DNA from: Candidatus Metaruminococcus caecorum
Lineage (GTDB): Bacteria > Bacillota > Clostridia > Oscillospirales > Ruminococcaceae
DNA: 64,000 nt
Reading direction: 5' to 3'
NCBI GenBank assembly: GCA_904420045.1
Contig: CAJFTY010000012.1
Location: forward strand, 27,766 to 91,765
Of the stretch, positions 55,616-64,000 are shown piece after piece. The stretch's first letter is position 1, and every line of letters begins with the position of its first letter. The notes beneath the pieces were generated by a model that was not told where the DNA came from, did not search any database, and worked only from the letters and a program-made list of their open reading frames with translations. Made by a program: the position numbers and the translations under genes.

Positions 55616-55792
55616 TCGGAATCGGTACTATATACAAAATGCGGGTAAGAAGCAGCTAAGAAGTAAAATAAACATATTGCATTGTTTGTTTCTGGCTAAA
55701 GTGCTCCTGTCCCTTGTTTCATTTTTTGTAAATTGGCAGATCATGGCAACGCGGCGTGACACGCATTTCCAGTATTAAAAGACTTTGCTCAT

Positions 55793-55833
55793 TTAAGAAG
55801 AATCCCCCGGCGAAGCCGGGGGATTCTTCTTAA
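55793..55833. terminator. Perfect 19-base-pair terminator hairpin
   Basis: Arms 55793-55811 and 55815-55833 pair perfectly around GAA, with a GC-rich core and A/T-rich feet. It closes the padR unit. The bases 55616-55792 before it hold no gene I can support. Confidence 0.9.
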
Positions 55834-56104
55834 ATTTATAAAACGCCAACAGCCGAACGATTGGAAAGATTGACCTTGAGCATGGTTTGCCTGTGCTGAT
55901 ATTTTAATTATCGCCGATTATCATACCTGTCATCAGACGCTATATCAGATGTTCGGCAGATTTAGCACGGGGTGCAGCGGGCAAACACAATCTTGTCACA
56001 TAGAATTCACGGTTTTATTCTCAAAATATCAATTGTGTGCCATGAAATCCTCACAATCCAGGCGCATGATGTAGACAAGCCCAAAGACGAAAGGATGAGT
56101 CAAC
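55834..56104 (+). promoter_or_regulatory. Leader region of the CotH-family gene
   Basis: No gene is visible in these 271 bases. A possible promoter is TTGTCA (55993-55998) / TATTCT (56016-56021) with a 17-base spacer. AAAGGA at about 56091 precedes the ATG of the next gene. Confidence 0.35.
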
Positions 56105-58495
56105 ATGGTAAAAAAACTTCTGATTAGCTGCGCGGCGATACTTACTGCGGCGTCGCTGACCGGCACACAGGTTCTGGCAGTCATGCCGGGTACAAACGCT
56201 TCCCATTCCCACGGCTCTTCTCAAACCATAACCGAGGATATGCTATTTACAGAAGATGATATCCCCGAGGACTACGATGTCAATCAAAACACCCAGGGGA
56301 ACGCCGAAACCGGCGACAATGAAACATTGTTTGACACCTCGACGATCCAGGATGTGAACATTGAGATCACTTCCAACAACTGGAACTACCTGCTGCAAAA
56401 TGCCGATGAAAAACCCACAGTGCTCACCACCAGCGTCACTATCGGCGGCGAAACCGTATCATACGCCGGTATAAAAACCAAGGGGAACCTGACCTTAAGC
56501 TCGGTGTGGAACTCGGATTCCGACCGATTCAGCTTTACGGTGAACTTTGGAAAGTACATCAAAAAGAAAAGCGGTTACAGCGCCACTCAAAACTTTTACG
56601 GTTTGTCAAAGGTTGCTTTCAACAACATCTACGGGGATGCCACGCTGATGAAGGAATATCTCTCCTATGAACTGATGACCGCCATGGGGGTGGCCACACC
56701 CAAATACTGTCTGGTGAACCTGTCGGTTAACGGTGAGTTCTGGGGCGTTTACATGATGGTGGAGTCCATCGACAGCTCTTTGACCAAGCGGACATTGGGT
56801 GACAGCAGCGACTTTTTGGTAAAACCGGAATCCTCCGGAGGAGACCTTGTCTATGACTCCGCTTTGGACCAGTACCTCAACGAAGACGGTGAATTTGAGT
56901 TTGATTTATCGGATTATCCCGACAGTGCCAGCAGTCCCCTGTACAAATACAACGGACTGTGGGAAAACGATCCAGACACCTTTGACGACGTGAAAGAGAT
57001 GCTCCCCACGGTGTTTCAGTGGATGAAAATCCTCAACGAATTGAGCAGCACAGAAAATCCGAACACCCAGGAATATCAGGAGACATTGGAGTCTATTCTC
57101 AATGTGGACGAGGTTTTGCGCTACTTTGCTGCCAACACCTATCTGGTGAATCTGGACAGCTACCAATCGGAAAAGATGCAGAATTATGCTTTGTTCATTG
57201 ATGACAACGGATACGCCTCGGTTTTGCCCTGGGACTACAACTACTCCTTTGGCGCATACGGCGTGGGCAGCGCACAGGAAATGGTCAACTTCGACATCAG
57301 CGAACCGGTGATCAACACTACGCTCAGCCAACGCCCTCTGTTAAACGCCCTGCTGCAAAATGATGAATACCGGGCGTTGTATGAACAGTACCTGGCCGAC
57401 TGCTGTGCGGTCGCTTCAACTGGCGGAACGACTTCCGACGGCGTTTCATACGCACAGGGGAATTTTGCCGCCATCCTCGCACGGTATGCCGAAACCCTGA
57501 AAACCACCTACGCCCACGATCCCACCGCCTTTTATTCGGTGGAGCGATATGAGCAGGCAATCGACGCCCTGACTTCCATTCTCACTCTGCGGTCTCAGGC
57601 GGTCATACGTCAGTTGGAAGGCGACATGGAACCTGTTTCTACCGACATCAATCTGAACACCCTGGGTGACGTGATCGGCGGTTCCGGCTCTCAGCCGGGC
57701 GGCAACGGACAGCCCGGACAACAGCGCACCCTGACCGATACCGCCACAGGGATCAGCGTCACCGGCCAGTTTCCGGACGGGGCCTCGCTGACAGTTTCCT
57801 CCGTCACGGAGGGAACCGACTACACCCAAACCGCCGGACTGCTCAGCGGTACATCCCTCCTTGCACTTTACCGCATCAGCGTGAGCATGCCGGAGGGCGG
57901 CCAAGCGCCGCCAAATGAAGGGATTGCTCCCCCTGACAACGGAGACAATGACCGCACACCACCCACCTCTCTTGAAAACGCCAATGGAAACATGCCCTCG
58001 GCTGGAAATGGAGATGCGGCCGACGGGAAAATCCCTGAAGAACCTCCGCAGGGGGGCCAGGCACAAATTATGACGGTGACTGCGCCCCTTCCGAACAGCG
58101 TTGTTCAATCAGATGTAGCGGTCTATCAGATCAGCGCCGATGGGAGCGCAAAAACCCTGATGACCGCCTCTGTACAAAAGAATGTCCTCACCTTCACCGC
58201 TTCTGAACTTGGGCTGTTTGCTGTAACAGAAACAGCCGCCAGCGAAGATGTGAATAGCGATTCCTCTGCATCCGATGAAGAAACCGGTGATTCCGTTCAG
58301 AACGAATCATCCGGAAGCATTTTGGATCCTGATATGTACGGCAGCACAGACGGAAGCTCTCAGCAGGACGCCAAAATCCCTCAGACCGGTGGGATCTCCC
58401 AACTGCCGGCCATCCTGCTGTTCCTGGCAGGGACCGGAGGACTGACCGGAAGCGCAGTCCTACTGAAGATGAAACACAGAAAAGAGCATCGTTAA
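56105..58495 (+). CDS. Cell-wall-anchored CotH-family (protein kinase-like) protein
   Basis: About 796 residues. A signal peptide ends near QVLAVMP. The CotH domain (about 80-520) has YAGIKTKGNLTLSS, DRFSFTVNFGKYI, NNIYGDATLMKEYLSYELM, NGEFWGVYMMVESID and ASVLPWDYNYSFGAYG, where the Asp is the metal-binding residue. A Pro/Asn-rich low-complexity segment (about 590-640), a beta-rich domain and a sorting signal IPQTGG plus hydrophobic helix plus KMKHRKEHR follow. Bacterial CotH phosphorylates spore-coat proteins; this copy is secreted and wall-anchored, so its targets are probably surface proteins. Confidence 0.87.
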   Translation: MVKKLLISCAAILTAASLTGTQVLAVMPGTNASHSHGSSQTITEDMLFTEDDIPEDYDVNQNTQGNAETGDNETLFDTSTIQDVNIEITSNNWNYLLQNADEKPTVLTTSVTIGGETVSYAGIKTKGNLTLSSVWNSDSDRFSFTVNFGKYIKKKSGYSATQNFYGLSKVAFNNIYGDATLMKEYLSYELMTAMGVATPKYCLVNLSVNGEFWGVYMMVESIDSSLTKRTLGDSSDFLVKPESSGGDLVYDSALDQYLNEDGEFEFDLSDYPDSASSPLYKYNGLWENDPDTFDDVKEMLPTVFQWMKILNELSSTENPNTQEYQETLESILNVDEVLRYFAANTYLVNLDSYQSEKMQNYALFIDDNGYASVLPWDYNYSFGAYGVGSAQEMVNFDISEPVINTTLSQRPLLNALLQNDEYRALYEQYLADCCAVASTGGTTSDGVSYAQGNFAAILARYAETLKTTYAHDPTAFYSVERYEQAIDALTSILTLRSQAVIRQLEGDMEPVSTDINLNTLGDVIGGSGSQPGGNGQPGQQRTLTDTATGISVTGQFPDGASLTVSSVTEGTDYTQTAGLLSGTSLLALYRISVSMPEGGQAPPNEGIAPPDNGDNDRTPPTSLENANGNMPSAGNGDAADGKIPEEPPQGGQAQIMTVTAPLPNSVVQSDVAVYQISADGSAKTLMTASVQKNVLTFTASELGLFAVTETAASEDVNSDSSASDEETGDSVQNESSGSILDPDMYGSTDGSSQQDAKIPQTGGISQLPAILLFLAGTGGLTGSAVLLKMKHRKEHR

Positions 58496-58501
58496 ATCAC
58501 C

Positions 58502-58547
58502 GAAAATCCCGGGCCTTTTCCGAAAACAGGAGCAGGCCCGGGATTTT
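58502..58547. terminator. Bidirectional terminator between CotH and MATE genes
   Basis: Fourteen-base arms GAAAATCCCGGGCC (58502-58515) and GGCCCGGGATTTTC (58534-58547) with an 18-base loop, between convergent genes. Confidence 0.85.
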
Positions 58548-58552
58548 CACGA

Positions 58553-59884
58553 TCATGCGTAGTGGTAGTTCTGACGCTGTTTGACAAAAAAGAACAGGGA
58601 CACTCCCAGCGCCAACAGTTCCGCCACGGGAACCGAAATCCAGACGCCGTTTATCCCCACCCATTCCGGCAGCAACAGGATGCAGGGAATCACAAAGGCA
58701 AACGTGCGCAAAAAGGAGATCGCCGCCGACACCTTTCCATTGGAAAGGGCGGTAAACATGGAAGATGCAAAAATATTAAAGCCCATAAACAGGTAGCATG
58801 CGGCAAACAGGTAAAAACCATGCACCGTCATTGCAAACACCGGCGAGCTTTTGGAGGTAAAGATCCCCACGATCACAGGAGCGAACAGCATGGATGCCAA
58901 AAACATCACCAGGGAAGTAATCCCCACAAAGCCCATGCTGATGCGGAAAATCTTTTTCAGCTGCAAAGTGTCTTCGTTTCCGTATTTGTAGCTAATCACC
59001 GGCGCGATGCCTGAGGAATATCCTAGGAACACCGCCGTCAACAAGAACTGGGAGTACAGCACAATGGTGATGGCGGCCACCCCATCCGAGCCTGCGTATT
59101 TCATCATGACCACATTAAATAGCAGCGTTACCACTGCGGCGGCCAGATTGGTGACCATTTCCGACGACCCGTTGACGCAGGTATCCAAGATCATCCTCCT
59201 GCTGTGGGCGGGCCGGATCAAGCACAGCGTCTGGCGGCGGCCGAGTGCAAAAAACAAAAGGCCGATTACCGCTGGCAGTGTCTGCCCAATCCCTGTGGCA
59301 AGGGCGGCTCCCGCCACCCCCATGTTCATTGGTCCGATAAAAACGTAATCCAATACCATATTCGTCAGTCCGCCGGAAAAGATAACAGCCATGCCAAACA
59401 GCGGCCGTCCCGCCGCCACAAAAAACGTCTGAAACATGTAGGACAACATGGCGGGGGCCGTAAACCACAGCATCATCTGCGCGTAGTCCCTGCACATGCC
59501 AAACAGATGATTATCCGCCCCCATCAGCCGGAGCAGCGGATCTAAAAATACCGTCCCAAGGATCATCAAACCAACGCCCACTGCGAATCCAAAGCACACG
59601 ATAAAGGTAAAATCCTGCTTGGCCTCCCTTGTTTTTCCCTCCCCCATTTTACGGGCGATAATAGCGCTGGCTCCAGTGGCGAACATTACTCCCACCGCCA
59701 GCAGCACGCTGGCCATGGGATACACAATGTTGACTGCGGACAGGGCGTCTGTCCCGATCAGGCGCGAGACGAAAATCCCATCCACCATGGTGTAAATAGA
59801 TGTAAAAATCATCATGATTACGGTGGGCAGGGAAAACAGAAGCAGCGATCCGGTGTTAAAGGTTCTTGACAGTTTGTTCATCAT
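58553..59884 (-). CDS. MATE-family efflux transporter
   Basis: About 443 residues with twelve hydrophobic segments in two MatE halves. The N-terminal FSLPTVIMMIFTSIYTMVDG and MGEGKTREAKQDFTF loop, and the mid-protein FIGPMNMGVAGAALATGIGQ, are typical of the DinF/VmrA-like branch. The tandem ATG at 59884/59881 has GGAGGAGG upstream. The 5' end overlaps the MarR gene by 29 bases, so the MarR repressor is the likely local control, as in many drug-efflux pairs. Confidence 0.92.
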   Translation of the reverse strand: MMNKLSRTFNTGSLLLFSLPTVIMMIFTSIYTMVDGIFVSRLIGTDALSAVNIVYPMASVLLAVGVMFATGASAIIARKMGEGKTREAKQDFTFIVCFGFAVGVGLMILGTVFLDPLLRLMGADNHLFGMCRDYAQMMLWFTAPAMLSYMFQTFFVAAGRPLFGMAVIFSGGLTNMVLDYVFIGPMNMGVAGAALATGIGQTLPAVIGLLFFALGRRQTLCLIRPAHSRRMILDTCVNGSSEMVTNLAAAVVTLLFNVVMMKYAGSDGVAAITIVLYSQFLLTAVFLGYSSGIAPVISYKYGNEDTLQLKKIFRISMGFVGITSLVMFLASMLFAPVIVGIFTSKSSPVFAMTVHGFYLFAACYLFMGFNIFASSMFTALSNGKVSAAISFLRTFAFVIPCILLLPEWVGINGVWISVPVAELLALGVSLFFFVKQRQNYHYA

Positions 59885-60311
59885 CGGCCTCCTCCATATA
59901 AAAGCGGTCAAGCACCGCTAAAACTTTACAAAAACAGTCCATCTGTTCCCGGGTGAACTGCCGTTCAATCTGCTCAAATGCCGTTAGCAAACGTTTATCA
60001 AACCGACGGTAAATTTTTTCCATATCCGGGCTGACCGACAGGTCATACCTCCGTTTGTCCTGAGTGTTCTGCCGTTTGACGACAAACCCCTGACGGATCA
60101 GTTCATTTAATTTGGCGGTAACCGCCGCCTTGGAAATATGAAGAAGCTTTGCCAGCTCACTGGCGGTGCAGCTTTTCCGGTAATAAATCAGGTCCAAATA
60201 CAGCAGGCTGTTGTAGGTAATGTTGGGGTACCCGGACTCCCGGTTCATAAGCTGGAGTTCATTTAAAGACAGATCGTGAAAAAAGCGATGGACCGAATCC
60301 TGCATCTCCAT
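59856..60311 (-). CDS. MarR-family regulator
   Basis: A 151-residue winged-helix regulator: YLDLIYYRKSCTASELAKLL, then ISKAAVTAKLNELIRQGFV (recognition helix) and the wing KRQNTQDKRRYDLSVSPD. The ATG at 60311 has GGGGG 7 bases upstream. It precedes and overlaps the MATE gene. The AT-rich sequence TTTAGTTTACTTAACGAA (about 60331-60348) just upstream is a plausible autoregulatory site. Confidence 0.92.
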   Translation of the reverse strand: MEMQDSVHRFFHDLSLNELQLMNRESGYPNITYNSLLYLDLIYYRKSCTASELAKLLHISKAAVTAKLNELIRQGFVVKRQNTQDKRRYDLSVSPDMEKIYRRFDKRLLTAFEQIERQFTREQMDCFCKVLAVLDRFYMEEADDEQTVKNL

Positions 60312-60425
60312 CGAACAGCCCCCTAAATATAGTTTAGTTTACTTAACGAATTACATCCATTCTATCCGATTCATATTGGAAAGTCAATGGAGAATCTTCA
60401 AAAATTGTCTGCATGAAAAAAACGC

Positions 60426-60456
60426 TTGACTTAGAGTATACTCCAAGTGATACACT
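60426..60456 (+). promoter_or_regulatory. MerR-type promoter with 19-base spacer
   Basis: TTGACT (60426-60431) and TACACT (60451-60456) are 19 bases apart. The spacer carries the palindrome ACTT-x-GAGTATACTC-x-AAGT (60429-60448). This is the geometry of MerR-family activation and resembles AdhR/NmlR (aldehyde or electrophile stress) sites. No merR gene is in the window. Confidence 0.75.
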
Positions 60457-60507
60457 GGAATTAGGAAAATGAAAATACCGGATAGACCGTAGAAAGGAAT
60501 TTTACGA

Positions 60508-60933
60508 ATGACCAACATGCAACAAGCACAGGCGATCTTTGAAAGCAGCGCCTACAGCTGCGTGCTTTACCGGGACGGCGTTACGCATATGAGCACCAAG
60601 CGAGGTGTTTCCCCCTTGGTGGACTGGATTCGCCAGGGGGTAAATCTAAACGACTTTTCCGCGGCGGACAAGGTGGTTGGCAAAGCCGCCGCGCTTTTGT
60701 TCGTCCTGGCAGGTGTAAAGGAAGTGTATGCCCAGGTGATGAGCGAAAAAGCGCTCAATAGTCTGCTTGCCCACGGTGTACAGGCGACGTACGATCAATT
60801 GGTTCCCTCGATCATCAATCGGGAAGGAACCGGCCCCTGCCCCATGGAGCGCGCCGTCACGCAGATTGATGATCCGGCGCTGGCGCTGGAAGCGGTGGAA
60901 CAAACGCTTGCCGCTTTAAAAAAAGCAAACTGA
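60508..60933 (+). CDS. DUF1893 family protein
   Basis: A 141-residue protein matching the DUF1893 pattern: SSAYSCVLYRDGVTHMSTKR, then AADKVVGKAAALLFVLAGVK, a mid-protein SEKALNSLLAHGV, and GTGPCPMERAV with a conserved Cys. The fold is reported as cytidine-deaminase-like but the function is unknown. It shares the MerR-type promoter with the aldo/keto reductase 24 bases downstream, which suggests a role in electrophile or aldehyde stress; that is inference. Confidence 0.85.
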   Translation: MTNMQQAQAIFESSAYSCVLYRDGVTHMSTKRGVSPLVDWIRQGVNLNDFSAADKVVGKAAALLFVLAGVKEVYAQVMSEKALNSLLAHGVQATYDQLVPSIINREGTGPCPMERAVTQIDDPALALEAVEQTLAALKKAN

Positions 60934-60957
60934 ATACAGAAAGGATTGGTGATCGCC

Positions 60958-62072
60958 ATGAAAAAACTGGGTTTTGGGATGATGCGGCTTCCGCTGAACA
61001 ATCCGGACGACCCTACCAGCGTGGATTTTAAGCAGCTCTGCCAGATGGTGGACCTTTTTTGGAAAAAGGCTTTACCTACTTTGACACCGCCTATATGTAT
61101 CACGCTTTTCAAAGCGAGGAGTTTTTACGGGAGGCTTTAGTCAAGCGGCATCCCAGAAATTCCTTTACTGTGGCGGACAAAATGCCCACGATGTTTTTGA
61201 AAAAACAGGAGGATCTGGAGCGGATCTTTCAGGAACAGCTTGTAAAATGCGGTGTGGAGTATTTTGATTACTATATGCTCCACAATCTGGGAGTTTCACA
61301 CTACGCCATCGCCCAAAAATTTGACGCCTTTGCGTTTATTCAGCAGAAAAAGCAACAGGGACTTGTGCGGGAAATCGGCTTTTCCTACCACGACAACGCA
61401 CATCTGCTGGACGAAATCCTCACCGCCCACCCGGAGGTGGATTTCGTCCAGCTTCAAATCAATTACCTGGACTGGGAGGATCCCGGCATTCAGTCCCGCA
61501 AATGTTACGAGACCGCCCGGCGCCACGGTAAAAAAGTCATTGTGATGGAACCGGTCAAGGGCGGAACGCTGGCCAAGCTCCCCGAACAGGCCCAAGCGCT
61601 GCTGTCCTCCTGGGCGCCAAACCAGTCGGCAGCCTCCTGGGCTGTGCGGTTCGCGGCGGGGCACGAGGGGGTGATGGCCGTGCTCAGCGGGATGAGCAAT
61701 CTGGAACAGTTAACCGACAACACCAGTTATATGGAGGAGTTTATCCCCTTAAACGATCAGGAGCAGTACATCCTCCGCCAGGCGGTGGATATCCTGCGCG
61801 CAGCCATCGCCATCCCCTGCACCGCCTGCGGATACTGTGTAGACGGGTGTCCAAAAAAAATTCCGATTCCCCAGTATTTTGCACTGTACAACGCGGAAAA
61901 ACAGGCGCTGAACAAAGGTTTTTCCACGCAACAGGTCTATTACGGTAACTACACCCAAACTATGGGAAAAGCATCCGATTGTATTGGGTGCCGGCAATGC
62001 GAACGGCAGTGTCCTCAGCACCTGGCCATCACCGGATTTTTAAAAGATGTGGCGGCTTTATTTGAAGCCTGA
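60958..62072 (+). pseudogene. Aldo/keto reductase with C-terminal 4Fe-4S ferredoxin domain, frameshifted
   Basis: The N-terminus MKKLGFGMMRLPLNNPDDPT reads in one frame to about 61056. The rest, from EKGFTYFDTAYMYHAF, reads in another to 62072. The break is at CCTTTTTTGG (61053-61062): one extra T would restore QMVDLF-L-EKGFTYFDTAY. The remainder is complete, with the AKR barrel (catalytic Asp/Tyr in FDTAYMY, VIVMEPVKGGTL) and two Cys clusters CTACGYCVDGCP and CIGCRQCERQCP. It could be a sequencing error, a recent mutation in a homopolymer or, less likely, programmed slippage. Confidence 0.82.
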
Positions 62073-62132
62073 CCTTTCTGCCGGCATGACGGCAAATGGT
62101 TTTCTGTGCCCAGAGGCAATTTTTCCTATCAA

Positions 62133-62177
62133 GTCAAAACCGCCGGTTCCGGAAATTCCGGAACCGGCGGTTTTGAC
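62133..62177. terminator. 45-base perfect palindrome, bidirectional terminator
   Basis: Twenty-two-base perfectly complementary arms around one central base, with A-rich and T-rich feet next to a GC-rich core, between the convergent reductase and AbgT genes. Confidence 0.88.
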
Positions 62178-62179
62178 GT

Positions 62180-63739
62180 TTACAGAAGGATGCCCGCTCC
62201 GGGGCCCAGCGGAATACCCAGCAGCATCCACGCCACAAACAGAACCGTCCAGCCCAGCAGGAAAAACAAGCTATACGGAACCATCATAGAAATCAGCGTC
62301 CCGATGCCCGCCTTTTTGTCATAGCGCTTGGCAAACACCACAATCATGGCAAAATAGGACATCAGCGGTGTAATCAGATTGGTACAGGAGTCCCCGATCC
62401 GATAGGCCACCTGGGTAAGCTCCGGCGTATAGCCCACCATCATAAACATGGGGACAAAGATCGGCGCCAAAATGGTCCACTTGGCGGTGGAAGAACCCAT
62501 CAGCAAATTGATCAGCGCGGTAAACAAAATAAACAGCACCATCAGGACCGGCCCGCTGATCCCGGAGGATTTCAAAAACTCCGCGCCGCTAATGGCCAAA
62601 ATTGTCCCCAGCTTGCTATAGTTAAAAAAGCTGATAAACTGGGCGGCGATAAAGATCAGTGCGATATAGGCTCCCATCGTGGACATGTTTTTTTCCAGCT
62701 GGTGGGCCACGTCCTTTTCACCGCGATAGACGCCTGCAATTCGGCCGTAGATTACCGAAGGGACAAAAAACAAAATAGCCAGCAGGATAATCAGCCCATC
62801 CATCAGCGGAGACCCCACCGTCAAGCTGCCTGTTTCGGAATTGCGGAGAATGGAATTTTGGGGAATCGCAAGAATCACCAGCGCCGCTACCATCAGTACA
62901 AGCACCAGCGTGGCGATTTTTAACCCCTTATTCTCTTGCGGGGTGAGATCTGTCAGGTGTTGTTCCTCCTGTACCTCACCGCCGTGAAAGGTTCCCAGCC
63001 TGGGTTCTACAATCTTGTCGGTGACAAGGGTCCCGATCAAAACGATCAAAAATGTGGATGCGATCATAAAAAACCAGTTGCTGGTAGGCTGAACCAGGTA
63101 ATCCTTTTGTACAATTTGCGCAGCTTCACTGCTGATTCCAGCCAAAAGCGGATCCAAAGCGCCGATGAGCAGATTGGCGCTGAATCCGCCGGACACGCCG
63201 GCGAATGCCGCAGCCAACCCTGCCAGCGGATGCCTGCCATAGGCCATAAAAATCAAAGCGCCCACCGGAATTAAAATTACATAACCGATGTCGGTGGCAA
63301 TGTTGGACATCACCCCTAAAAATACGATCACCGGCGTGACGATGCCGCGAGGCGTAACCGACACCATTTTCTTTAAAATAGCTGCCAGATAACCGCTCCC
63401 CTCCGCGCAGCCAACACCCAGCATGGTCACTAACACCACCCCCAGCGGGGCAAAGCCGGTAAAATTGGAAATCATGTGGGTGAGCATGTAGACAATCCCC
63501 TCTTTGCTTAACAGGGAGACCGCCGTTACCGTCTGGGTTTTCAGCTCCATCGTCTTGGAATCAATCATCTCCCCGGTGGCGGAAACTCCCAGCGCGGCGC
63601 ACAGGGCAGAGATCAAAAGAATCGCCAGTGTAAAAAGGGCAAACAGCGTGATTGGATGGGGAAGCCGGTTTCCTACGGCCTCAATCCCGTTGAGTATTCT
63701 CCCAAAAACAGAACGTTTTTTATTGTTTTCAGACGGCAT
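62180..63739 (-). CDS. AbgT-family transporter
   Basis: A 519-residue membrane protein with about eleven hydrophobic segments. GNRLPHPITLFALFTLAILL at the N-terminus, ATDIGYVILIPVGALIFMA and GGFSANLLIGALDPLLAGIS in the middle, and SSTAKWTILAPIFVPMFMM with TNLITPLMSYFAMI near the end are AbgT hallmarks. The family includes p-aminobenzoyl-glutamate importers and sulfonamide/PABA exporters; direction and substrate cannot be told. The ATG at 63739 has GAGGTG upstream. Confidence 0.92.
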   Translation of the reverse strand: MPSENNKKRSVFGRILNGIEAVGNRLPHPITLFALFTLAILLISALCAALGVSATGEMIDSKTMELKTQTVTAVSLLSKEGIVYMLTHMISNFTGFAPLGVVLVTMLGVGCAEGSGYLAAILKKMVSVTPRGIVTPVIVFLGVMSNIATDIGYVILIPVGALIFMAYGRHPLAGLAAAFAGVSGGFSANLLIGALDPLLAGISSEAAQIVQKDYLVQPTSNWFFMIASTFLIVLIGTLVTDKIVEPRLGTFHGGEVQEEQHLTDLTPQENKGLKIATLVLVLMVAALVILAIPQNSILRNSETGSLTVGSPLMDGLIILLAILFFVPSVIYGRIAGVYRGEKDVAHQLEKNMSTMGAYIALIFIAAQFISFFNYSKLGTILAISGAEFLKSSGISGPVLMVLFILFTALINLLMGSSTAKWTILAPIFVPMFMMVGYTPELTQVAYRIGDSCTNLITPLMSYFAMIVVFAKRYDKKAGIGTLISMMVPYSLFFLLGWTVLFVAWMLLGIPLGPGAGILL

Positions 63740-63866
63740 AAAGCACCTCATCCCTTTGCAAAAGCAGCCAATAATTGTTTCGTCTATAGTGTTGCACATT
63801 TTCGTCAAAAAAATCGTTGCAACTCCAAAGCAGTCCGGGAACAAAACAGTTTTTTTAAAAAAACTC

Positions 63867-63895
63867 TTGCACAATGAAAACAATTCGTGTATAAT
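63867..63895 (+). promoter_or_regulatory. Promoter of tRNA-Leu
   Basis: TTGCAC (63867-63872) and TATAAT (63890-63895) with a 17-base spacer, 21 bases before the tRNA. Confidence 0.8.
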
Positions 63896-63916
63896 AATTT
63901 GAGTAACACGGTTTAT

Positions 63917-64000
63917 GCCGGTGTGATGGAATTGGCAGACGTAGTGGACTCAAAATCCACCGGTGGCGACACCGTGCCGGTTCGAGTCCGGCCACCGGCA
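63917..64000 (+). tRNA. tRNA-Leu (anticodon CAA)
   Basis: The acceptor stem GCCGGTG pairs with CACCGGC plus discriminator A. The anticodon stem-loop is GTGGA-CTCAAAA-TCCAC with CAA in the loop, followed by a class-II long variable arm and the T arm GCCGGTTCGAGTCCGGC. It runs to the last base of the window, so whether CCA is encoded cannot be seen. CAA-tRNA-Leu is a known TrmL substrate class. Confidence 0.95.

Noticed and set aside
55581..55778. Possible 65-residue hydrophobic protein after the PadR partner gene
   Set aside because: It overlaps the end of the real gene in another frame and has no ribosome-binding site; composition looks like chance in AT-rich DNA.
39776..55900. Integrase, insertion sequence or att repeats bordering the AT-rich cluster
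   Set aside because: I looked at both borders and saw only terminators and promoters; no transposase or integrase gene and no obvious direct repeat.
61053..61062. Programmed -1 frameshift in the aldo/keto reductase
   Set aside because: The heptamer in the zero frame is T TTT TGG, a poor slippery site because the Trp codon would have to re-pair as TTG; no downstream stimulatory structure stood out. Error or mutation is simpler.

Overview
The window reads as the chromosome of a spore-forming, Gram-positive anaerobe of the Clostridia, most likely Oscillospirales/Ruminococcaceae-like. The signs are a two-subunit GlgC/GlgD ADP-glucose pyrophosphorylase, tandem Spo0A boxes, ECF-type vitamin transport, sortase-type anchors, a CotH-family protein and Shine-Dalgarno sites of the AAAGGA/GGAGG type. 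Most of the window is moderately GC-rich. The stretch from about 40.0 to 55.8 kb is visibly AT-rich and looks acquired.

Layout. 0-4.4 kb (minus): a histidine phosphatase, cobO, a DUF975-like membrane protein, proB and proA, with a divergent Xre regulator at 4.7 kb. 5.5-12 kb (minus): glycogen synthesis, glgB-glgC-glgD-glgA. 12.3-14.1 kb: a small membrane protein and gap. 14.3-18 kb: a Spo0A-box-controlled, histidine-less sensor kinase, a GNAT gene, trmL (apparent ACG start) and degV. 18.1-22.1 kb: pgk-tpiA-gpmI. 22.1-26.5 kb: a TIGR04076-like protein, then malQ and glgP for glycogen breakdown. Glycogen storage, mobilisation and lower glycolysis are thus clustered. A multi-copy structured repeat (leading hairpin plus cloverleaf) sits after glgD and after tpiA and supplies both stop codons.

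26.5-38.5 kb (minus): a cobalamin-riboswitch operon. It encodes an ECF transporter (S component, fused ATPases, EcfT) and four extracellular or membrane-anchored proteins built from the two domain types of animal intrinsic factor/transcobalamin: the DUF4430 beta domain and the alpha/alpha-barrel (prenyltransferase-like) domain. One is a 1435-residue wall-anchored protein with nine InlB-type repeats. The likely job is corrinoid capture at the surface followed by ECF uptake. An FGGY sugar kinase follows at 38.5-39.8 kb.

39.9-54.7 kb (minus): the most unusual part, a 15-gene AT-rich cluster. It combines two previously unlisted 34-residue Cys-rich precursor peptides, three radical SAM/SPASM maturases, two ABC exporter subunits, and NRPS-like parts: a free-standing adenylation-PCP protein with a glycine-like specificity code, a separate ACP, an Sfp-type PPTase, two BtrH-like proteins and a GNAT. 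A bactofilin-like protein is the first gene. A PadR regulator is divergent from it. This looks like a hybrid RiPP/thiotemplate pathway: the peptide is crosslinked by radical SAM enzymes and perhaps also acylated or aminoacylated.

56-64 kb: a cell-wall-anchored CotH-family protein, MATE and MarR, a MerR-type (19-bp spacer) promoter driving a DUF1893 protein and a frameshifted ferredoxin-type aldo/keto reductase, an AbgT transporter, and a tRNA-Leu(CAA) at the right edge.
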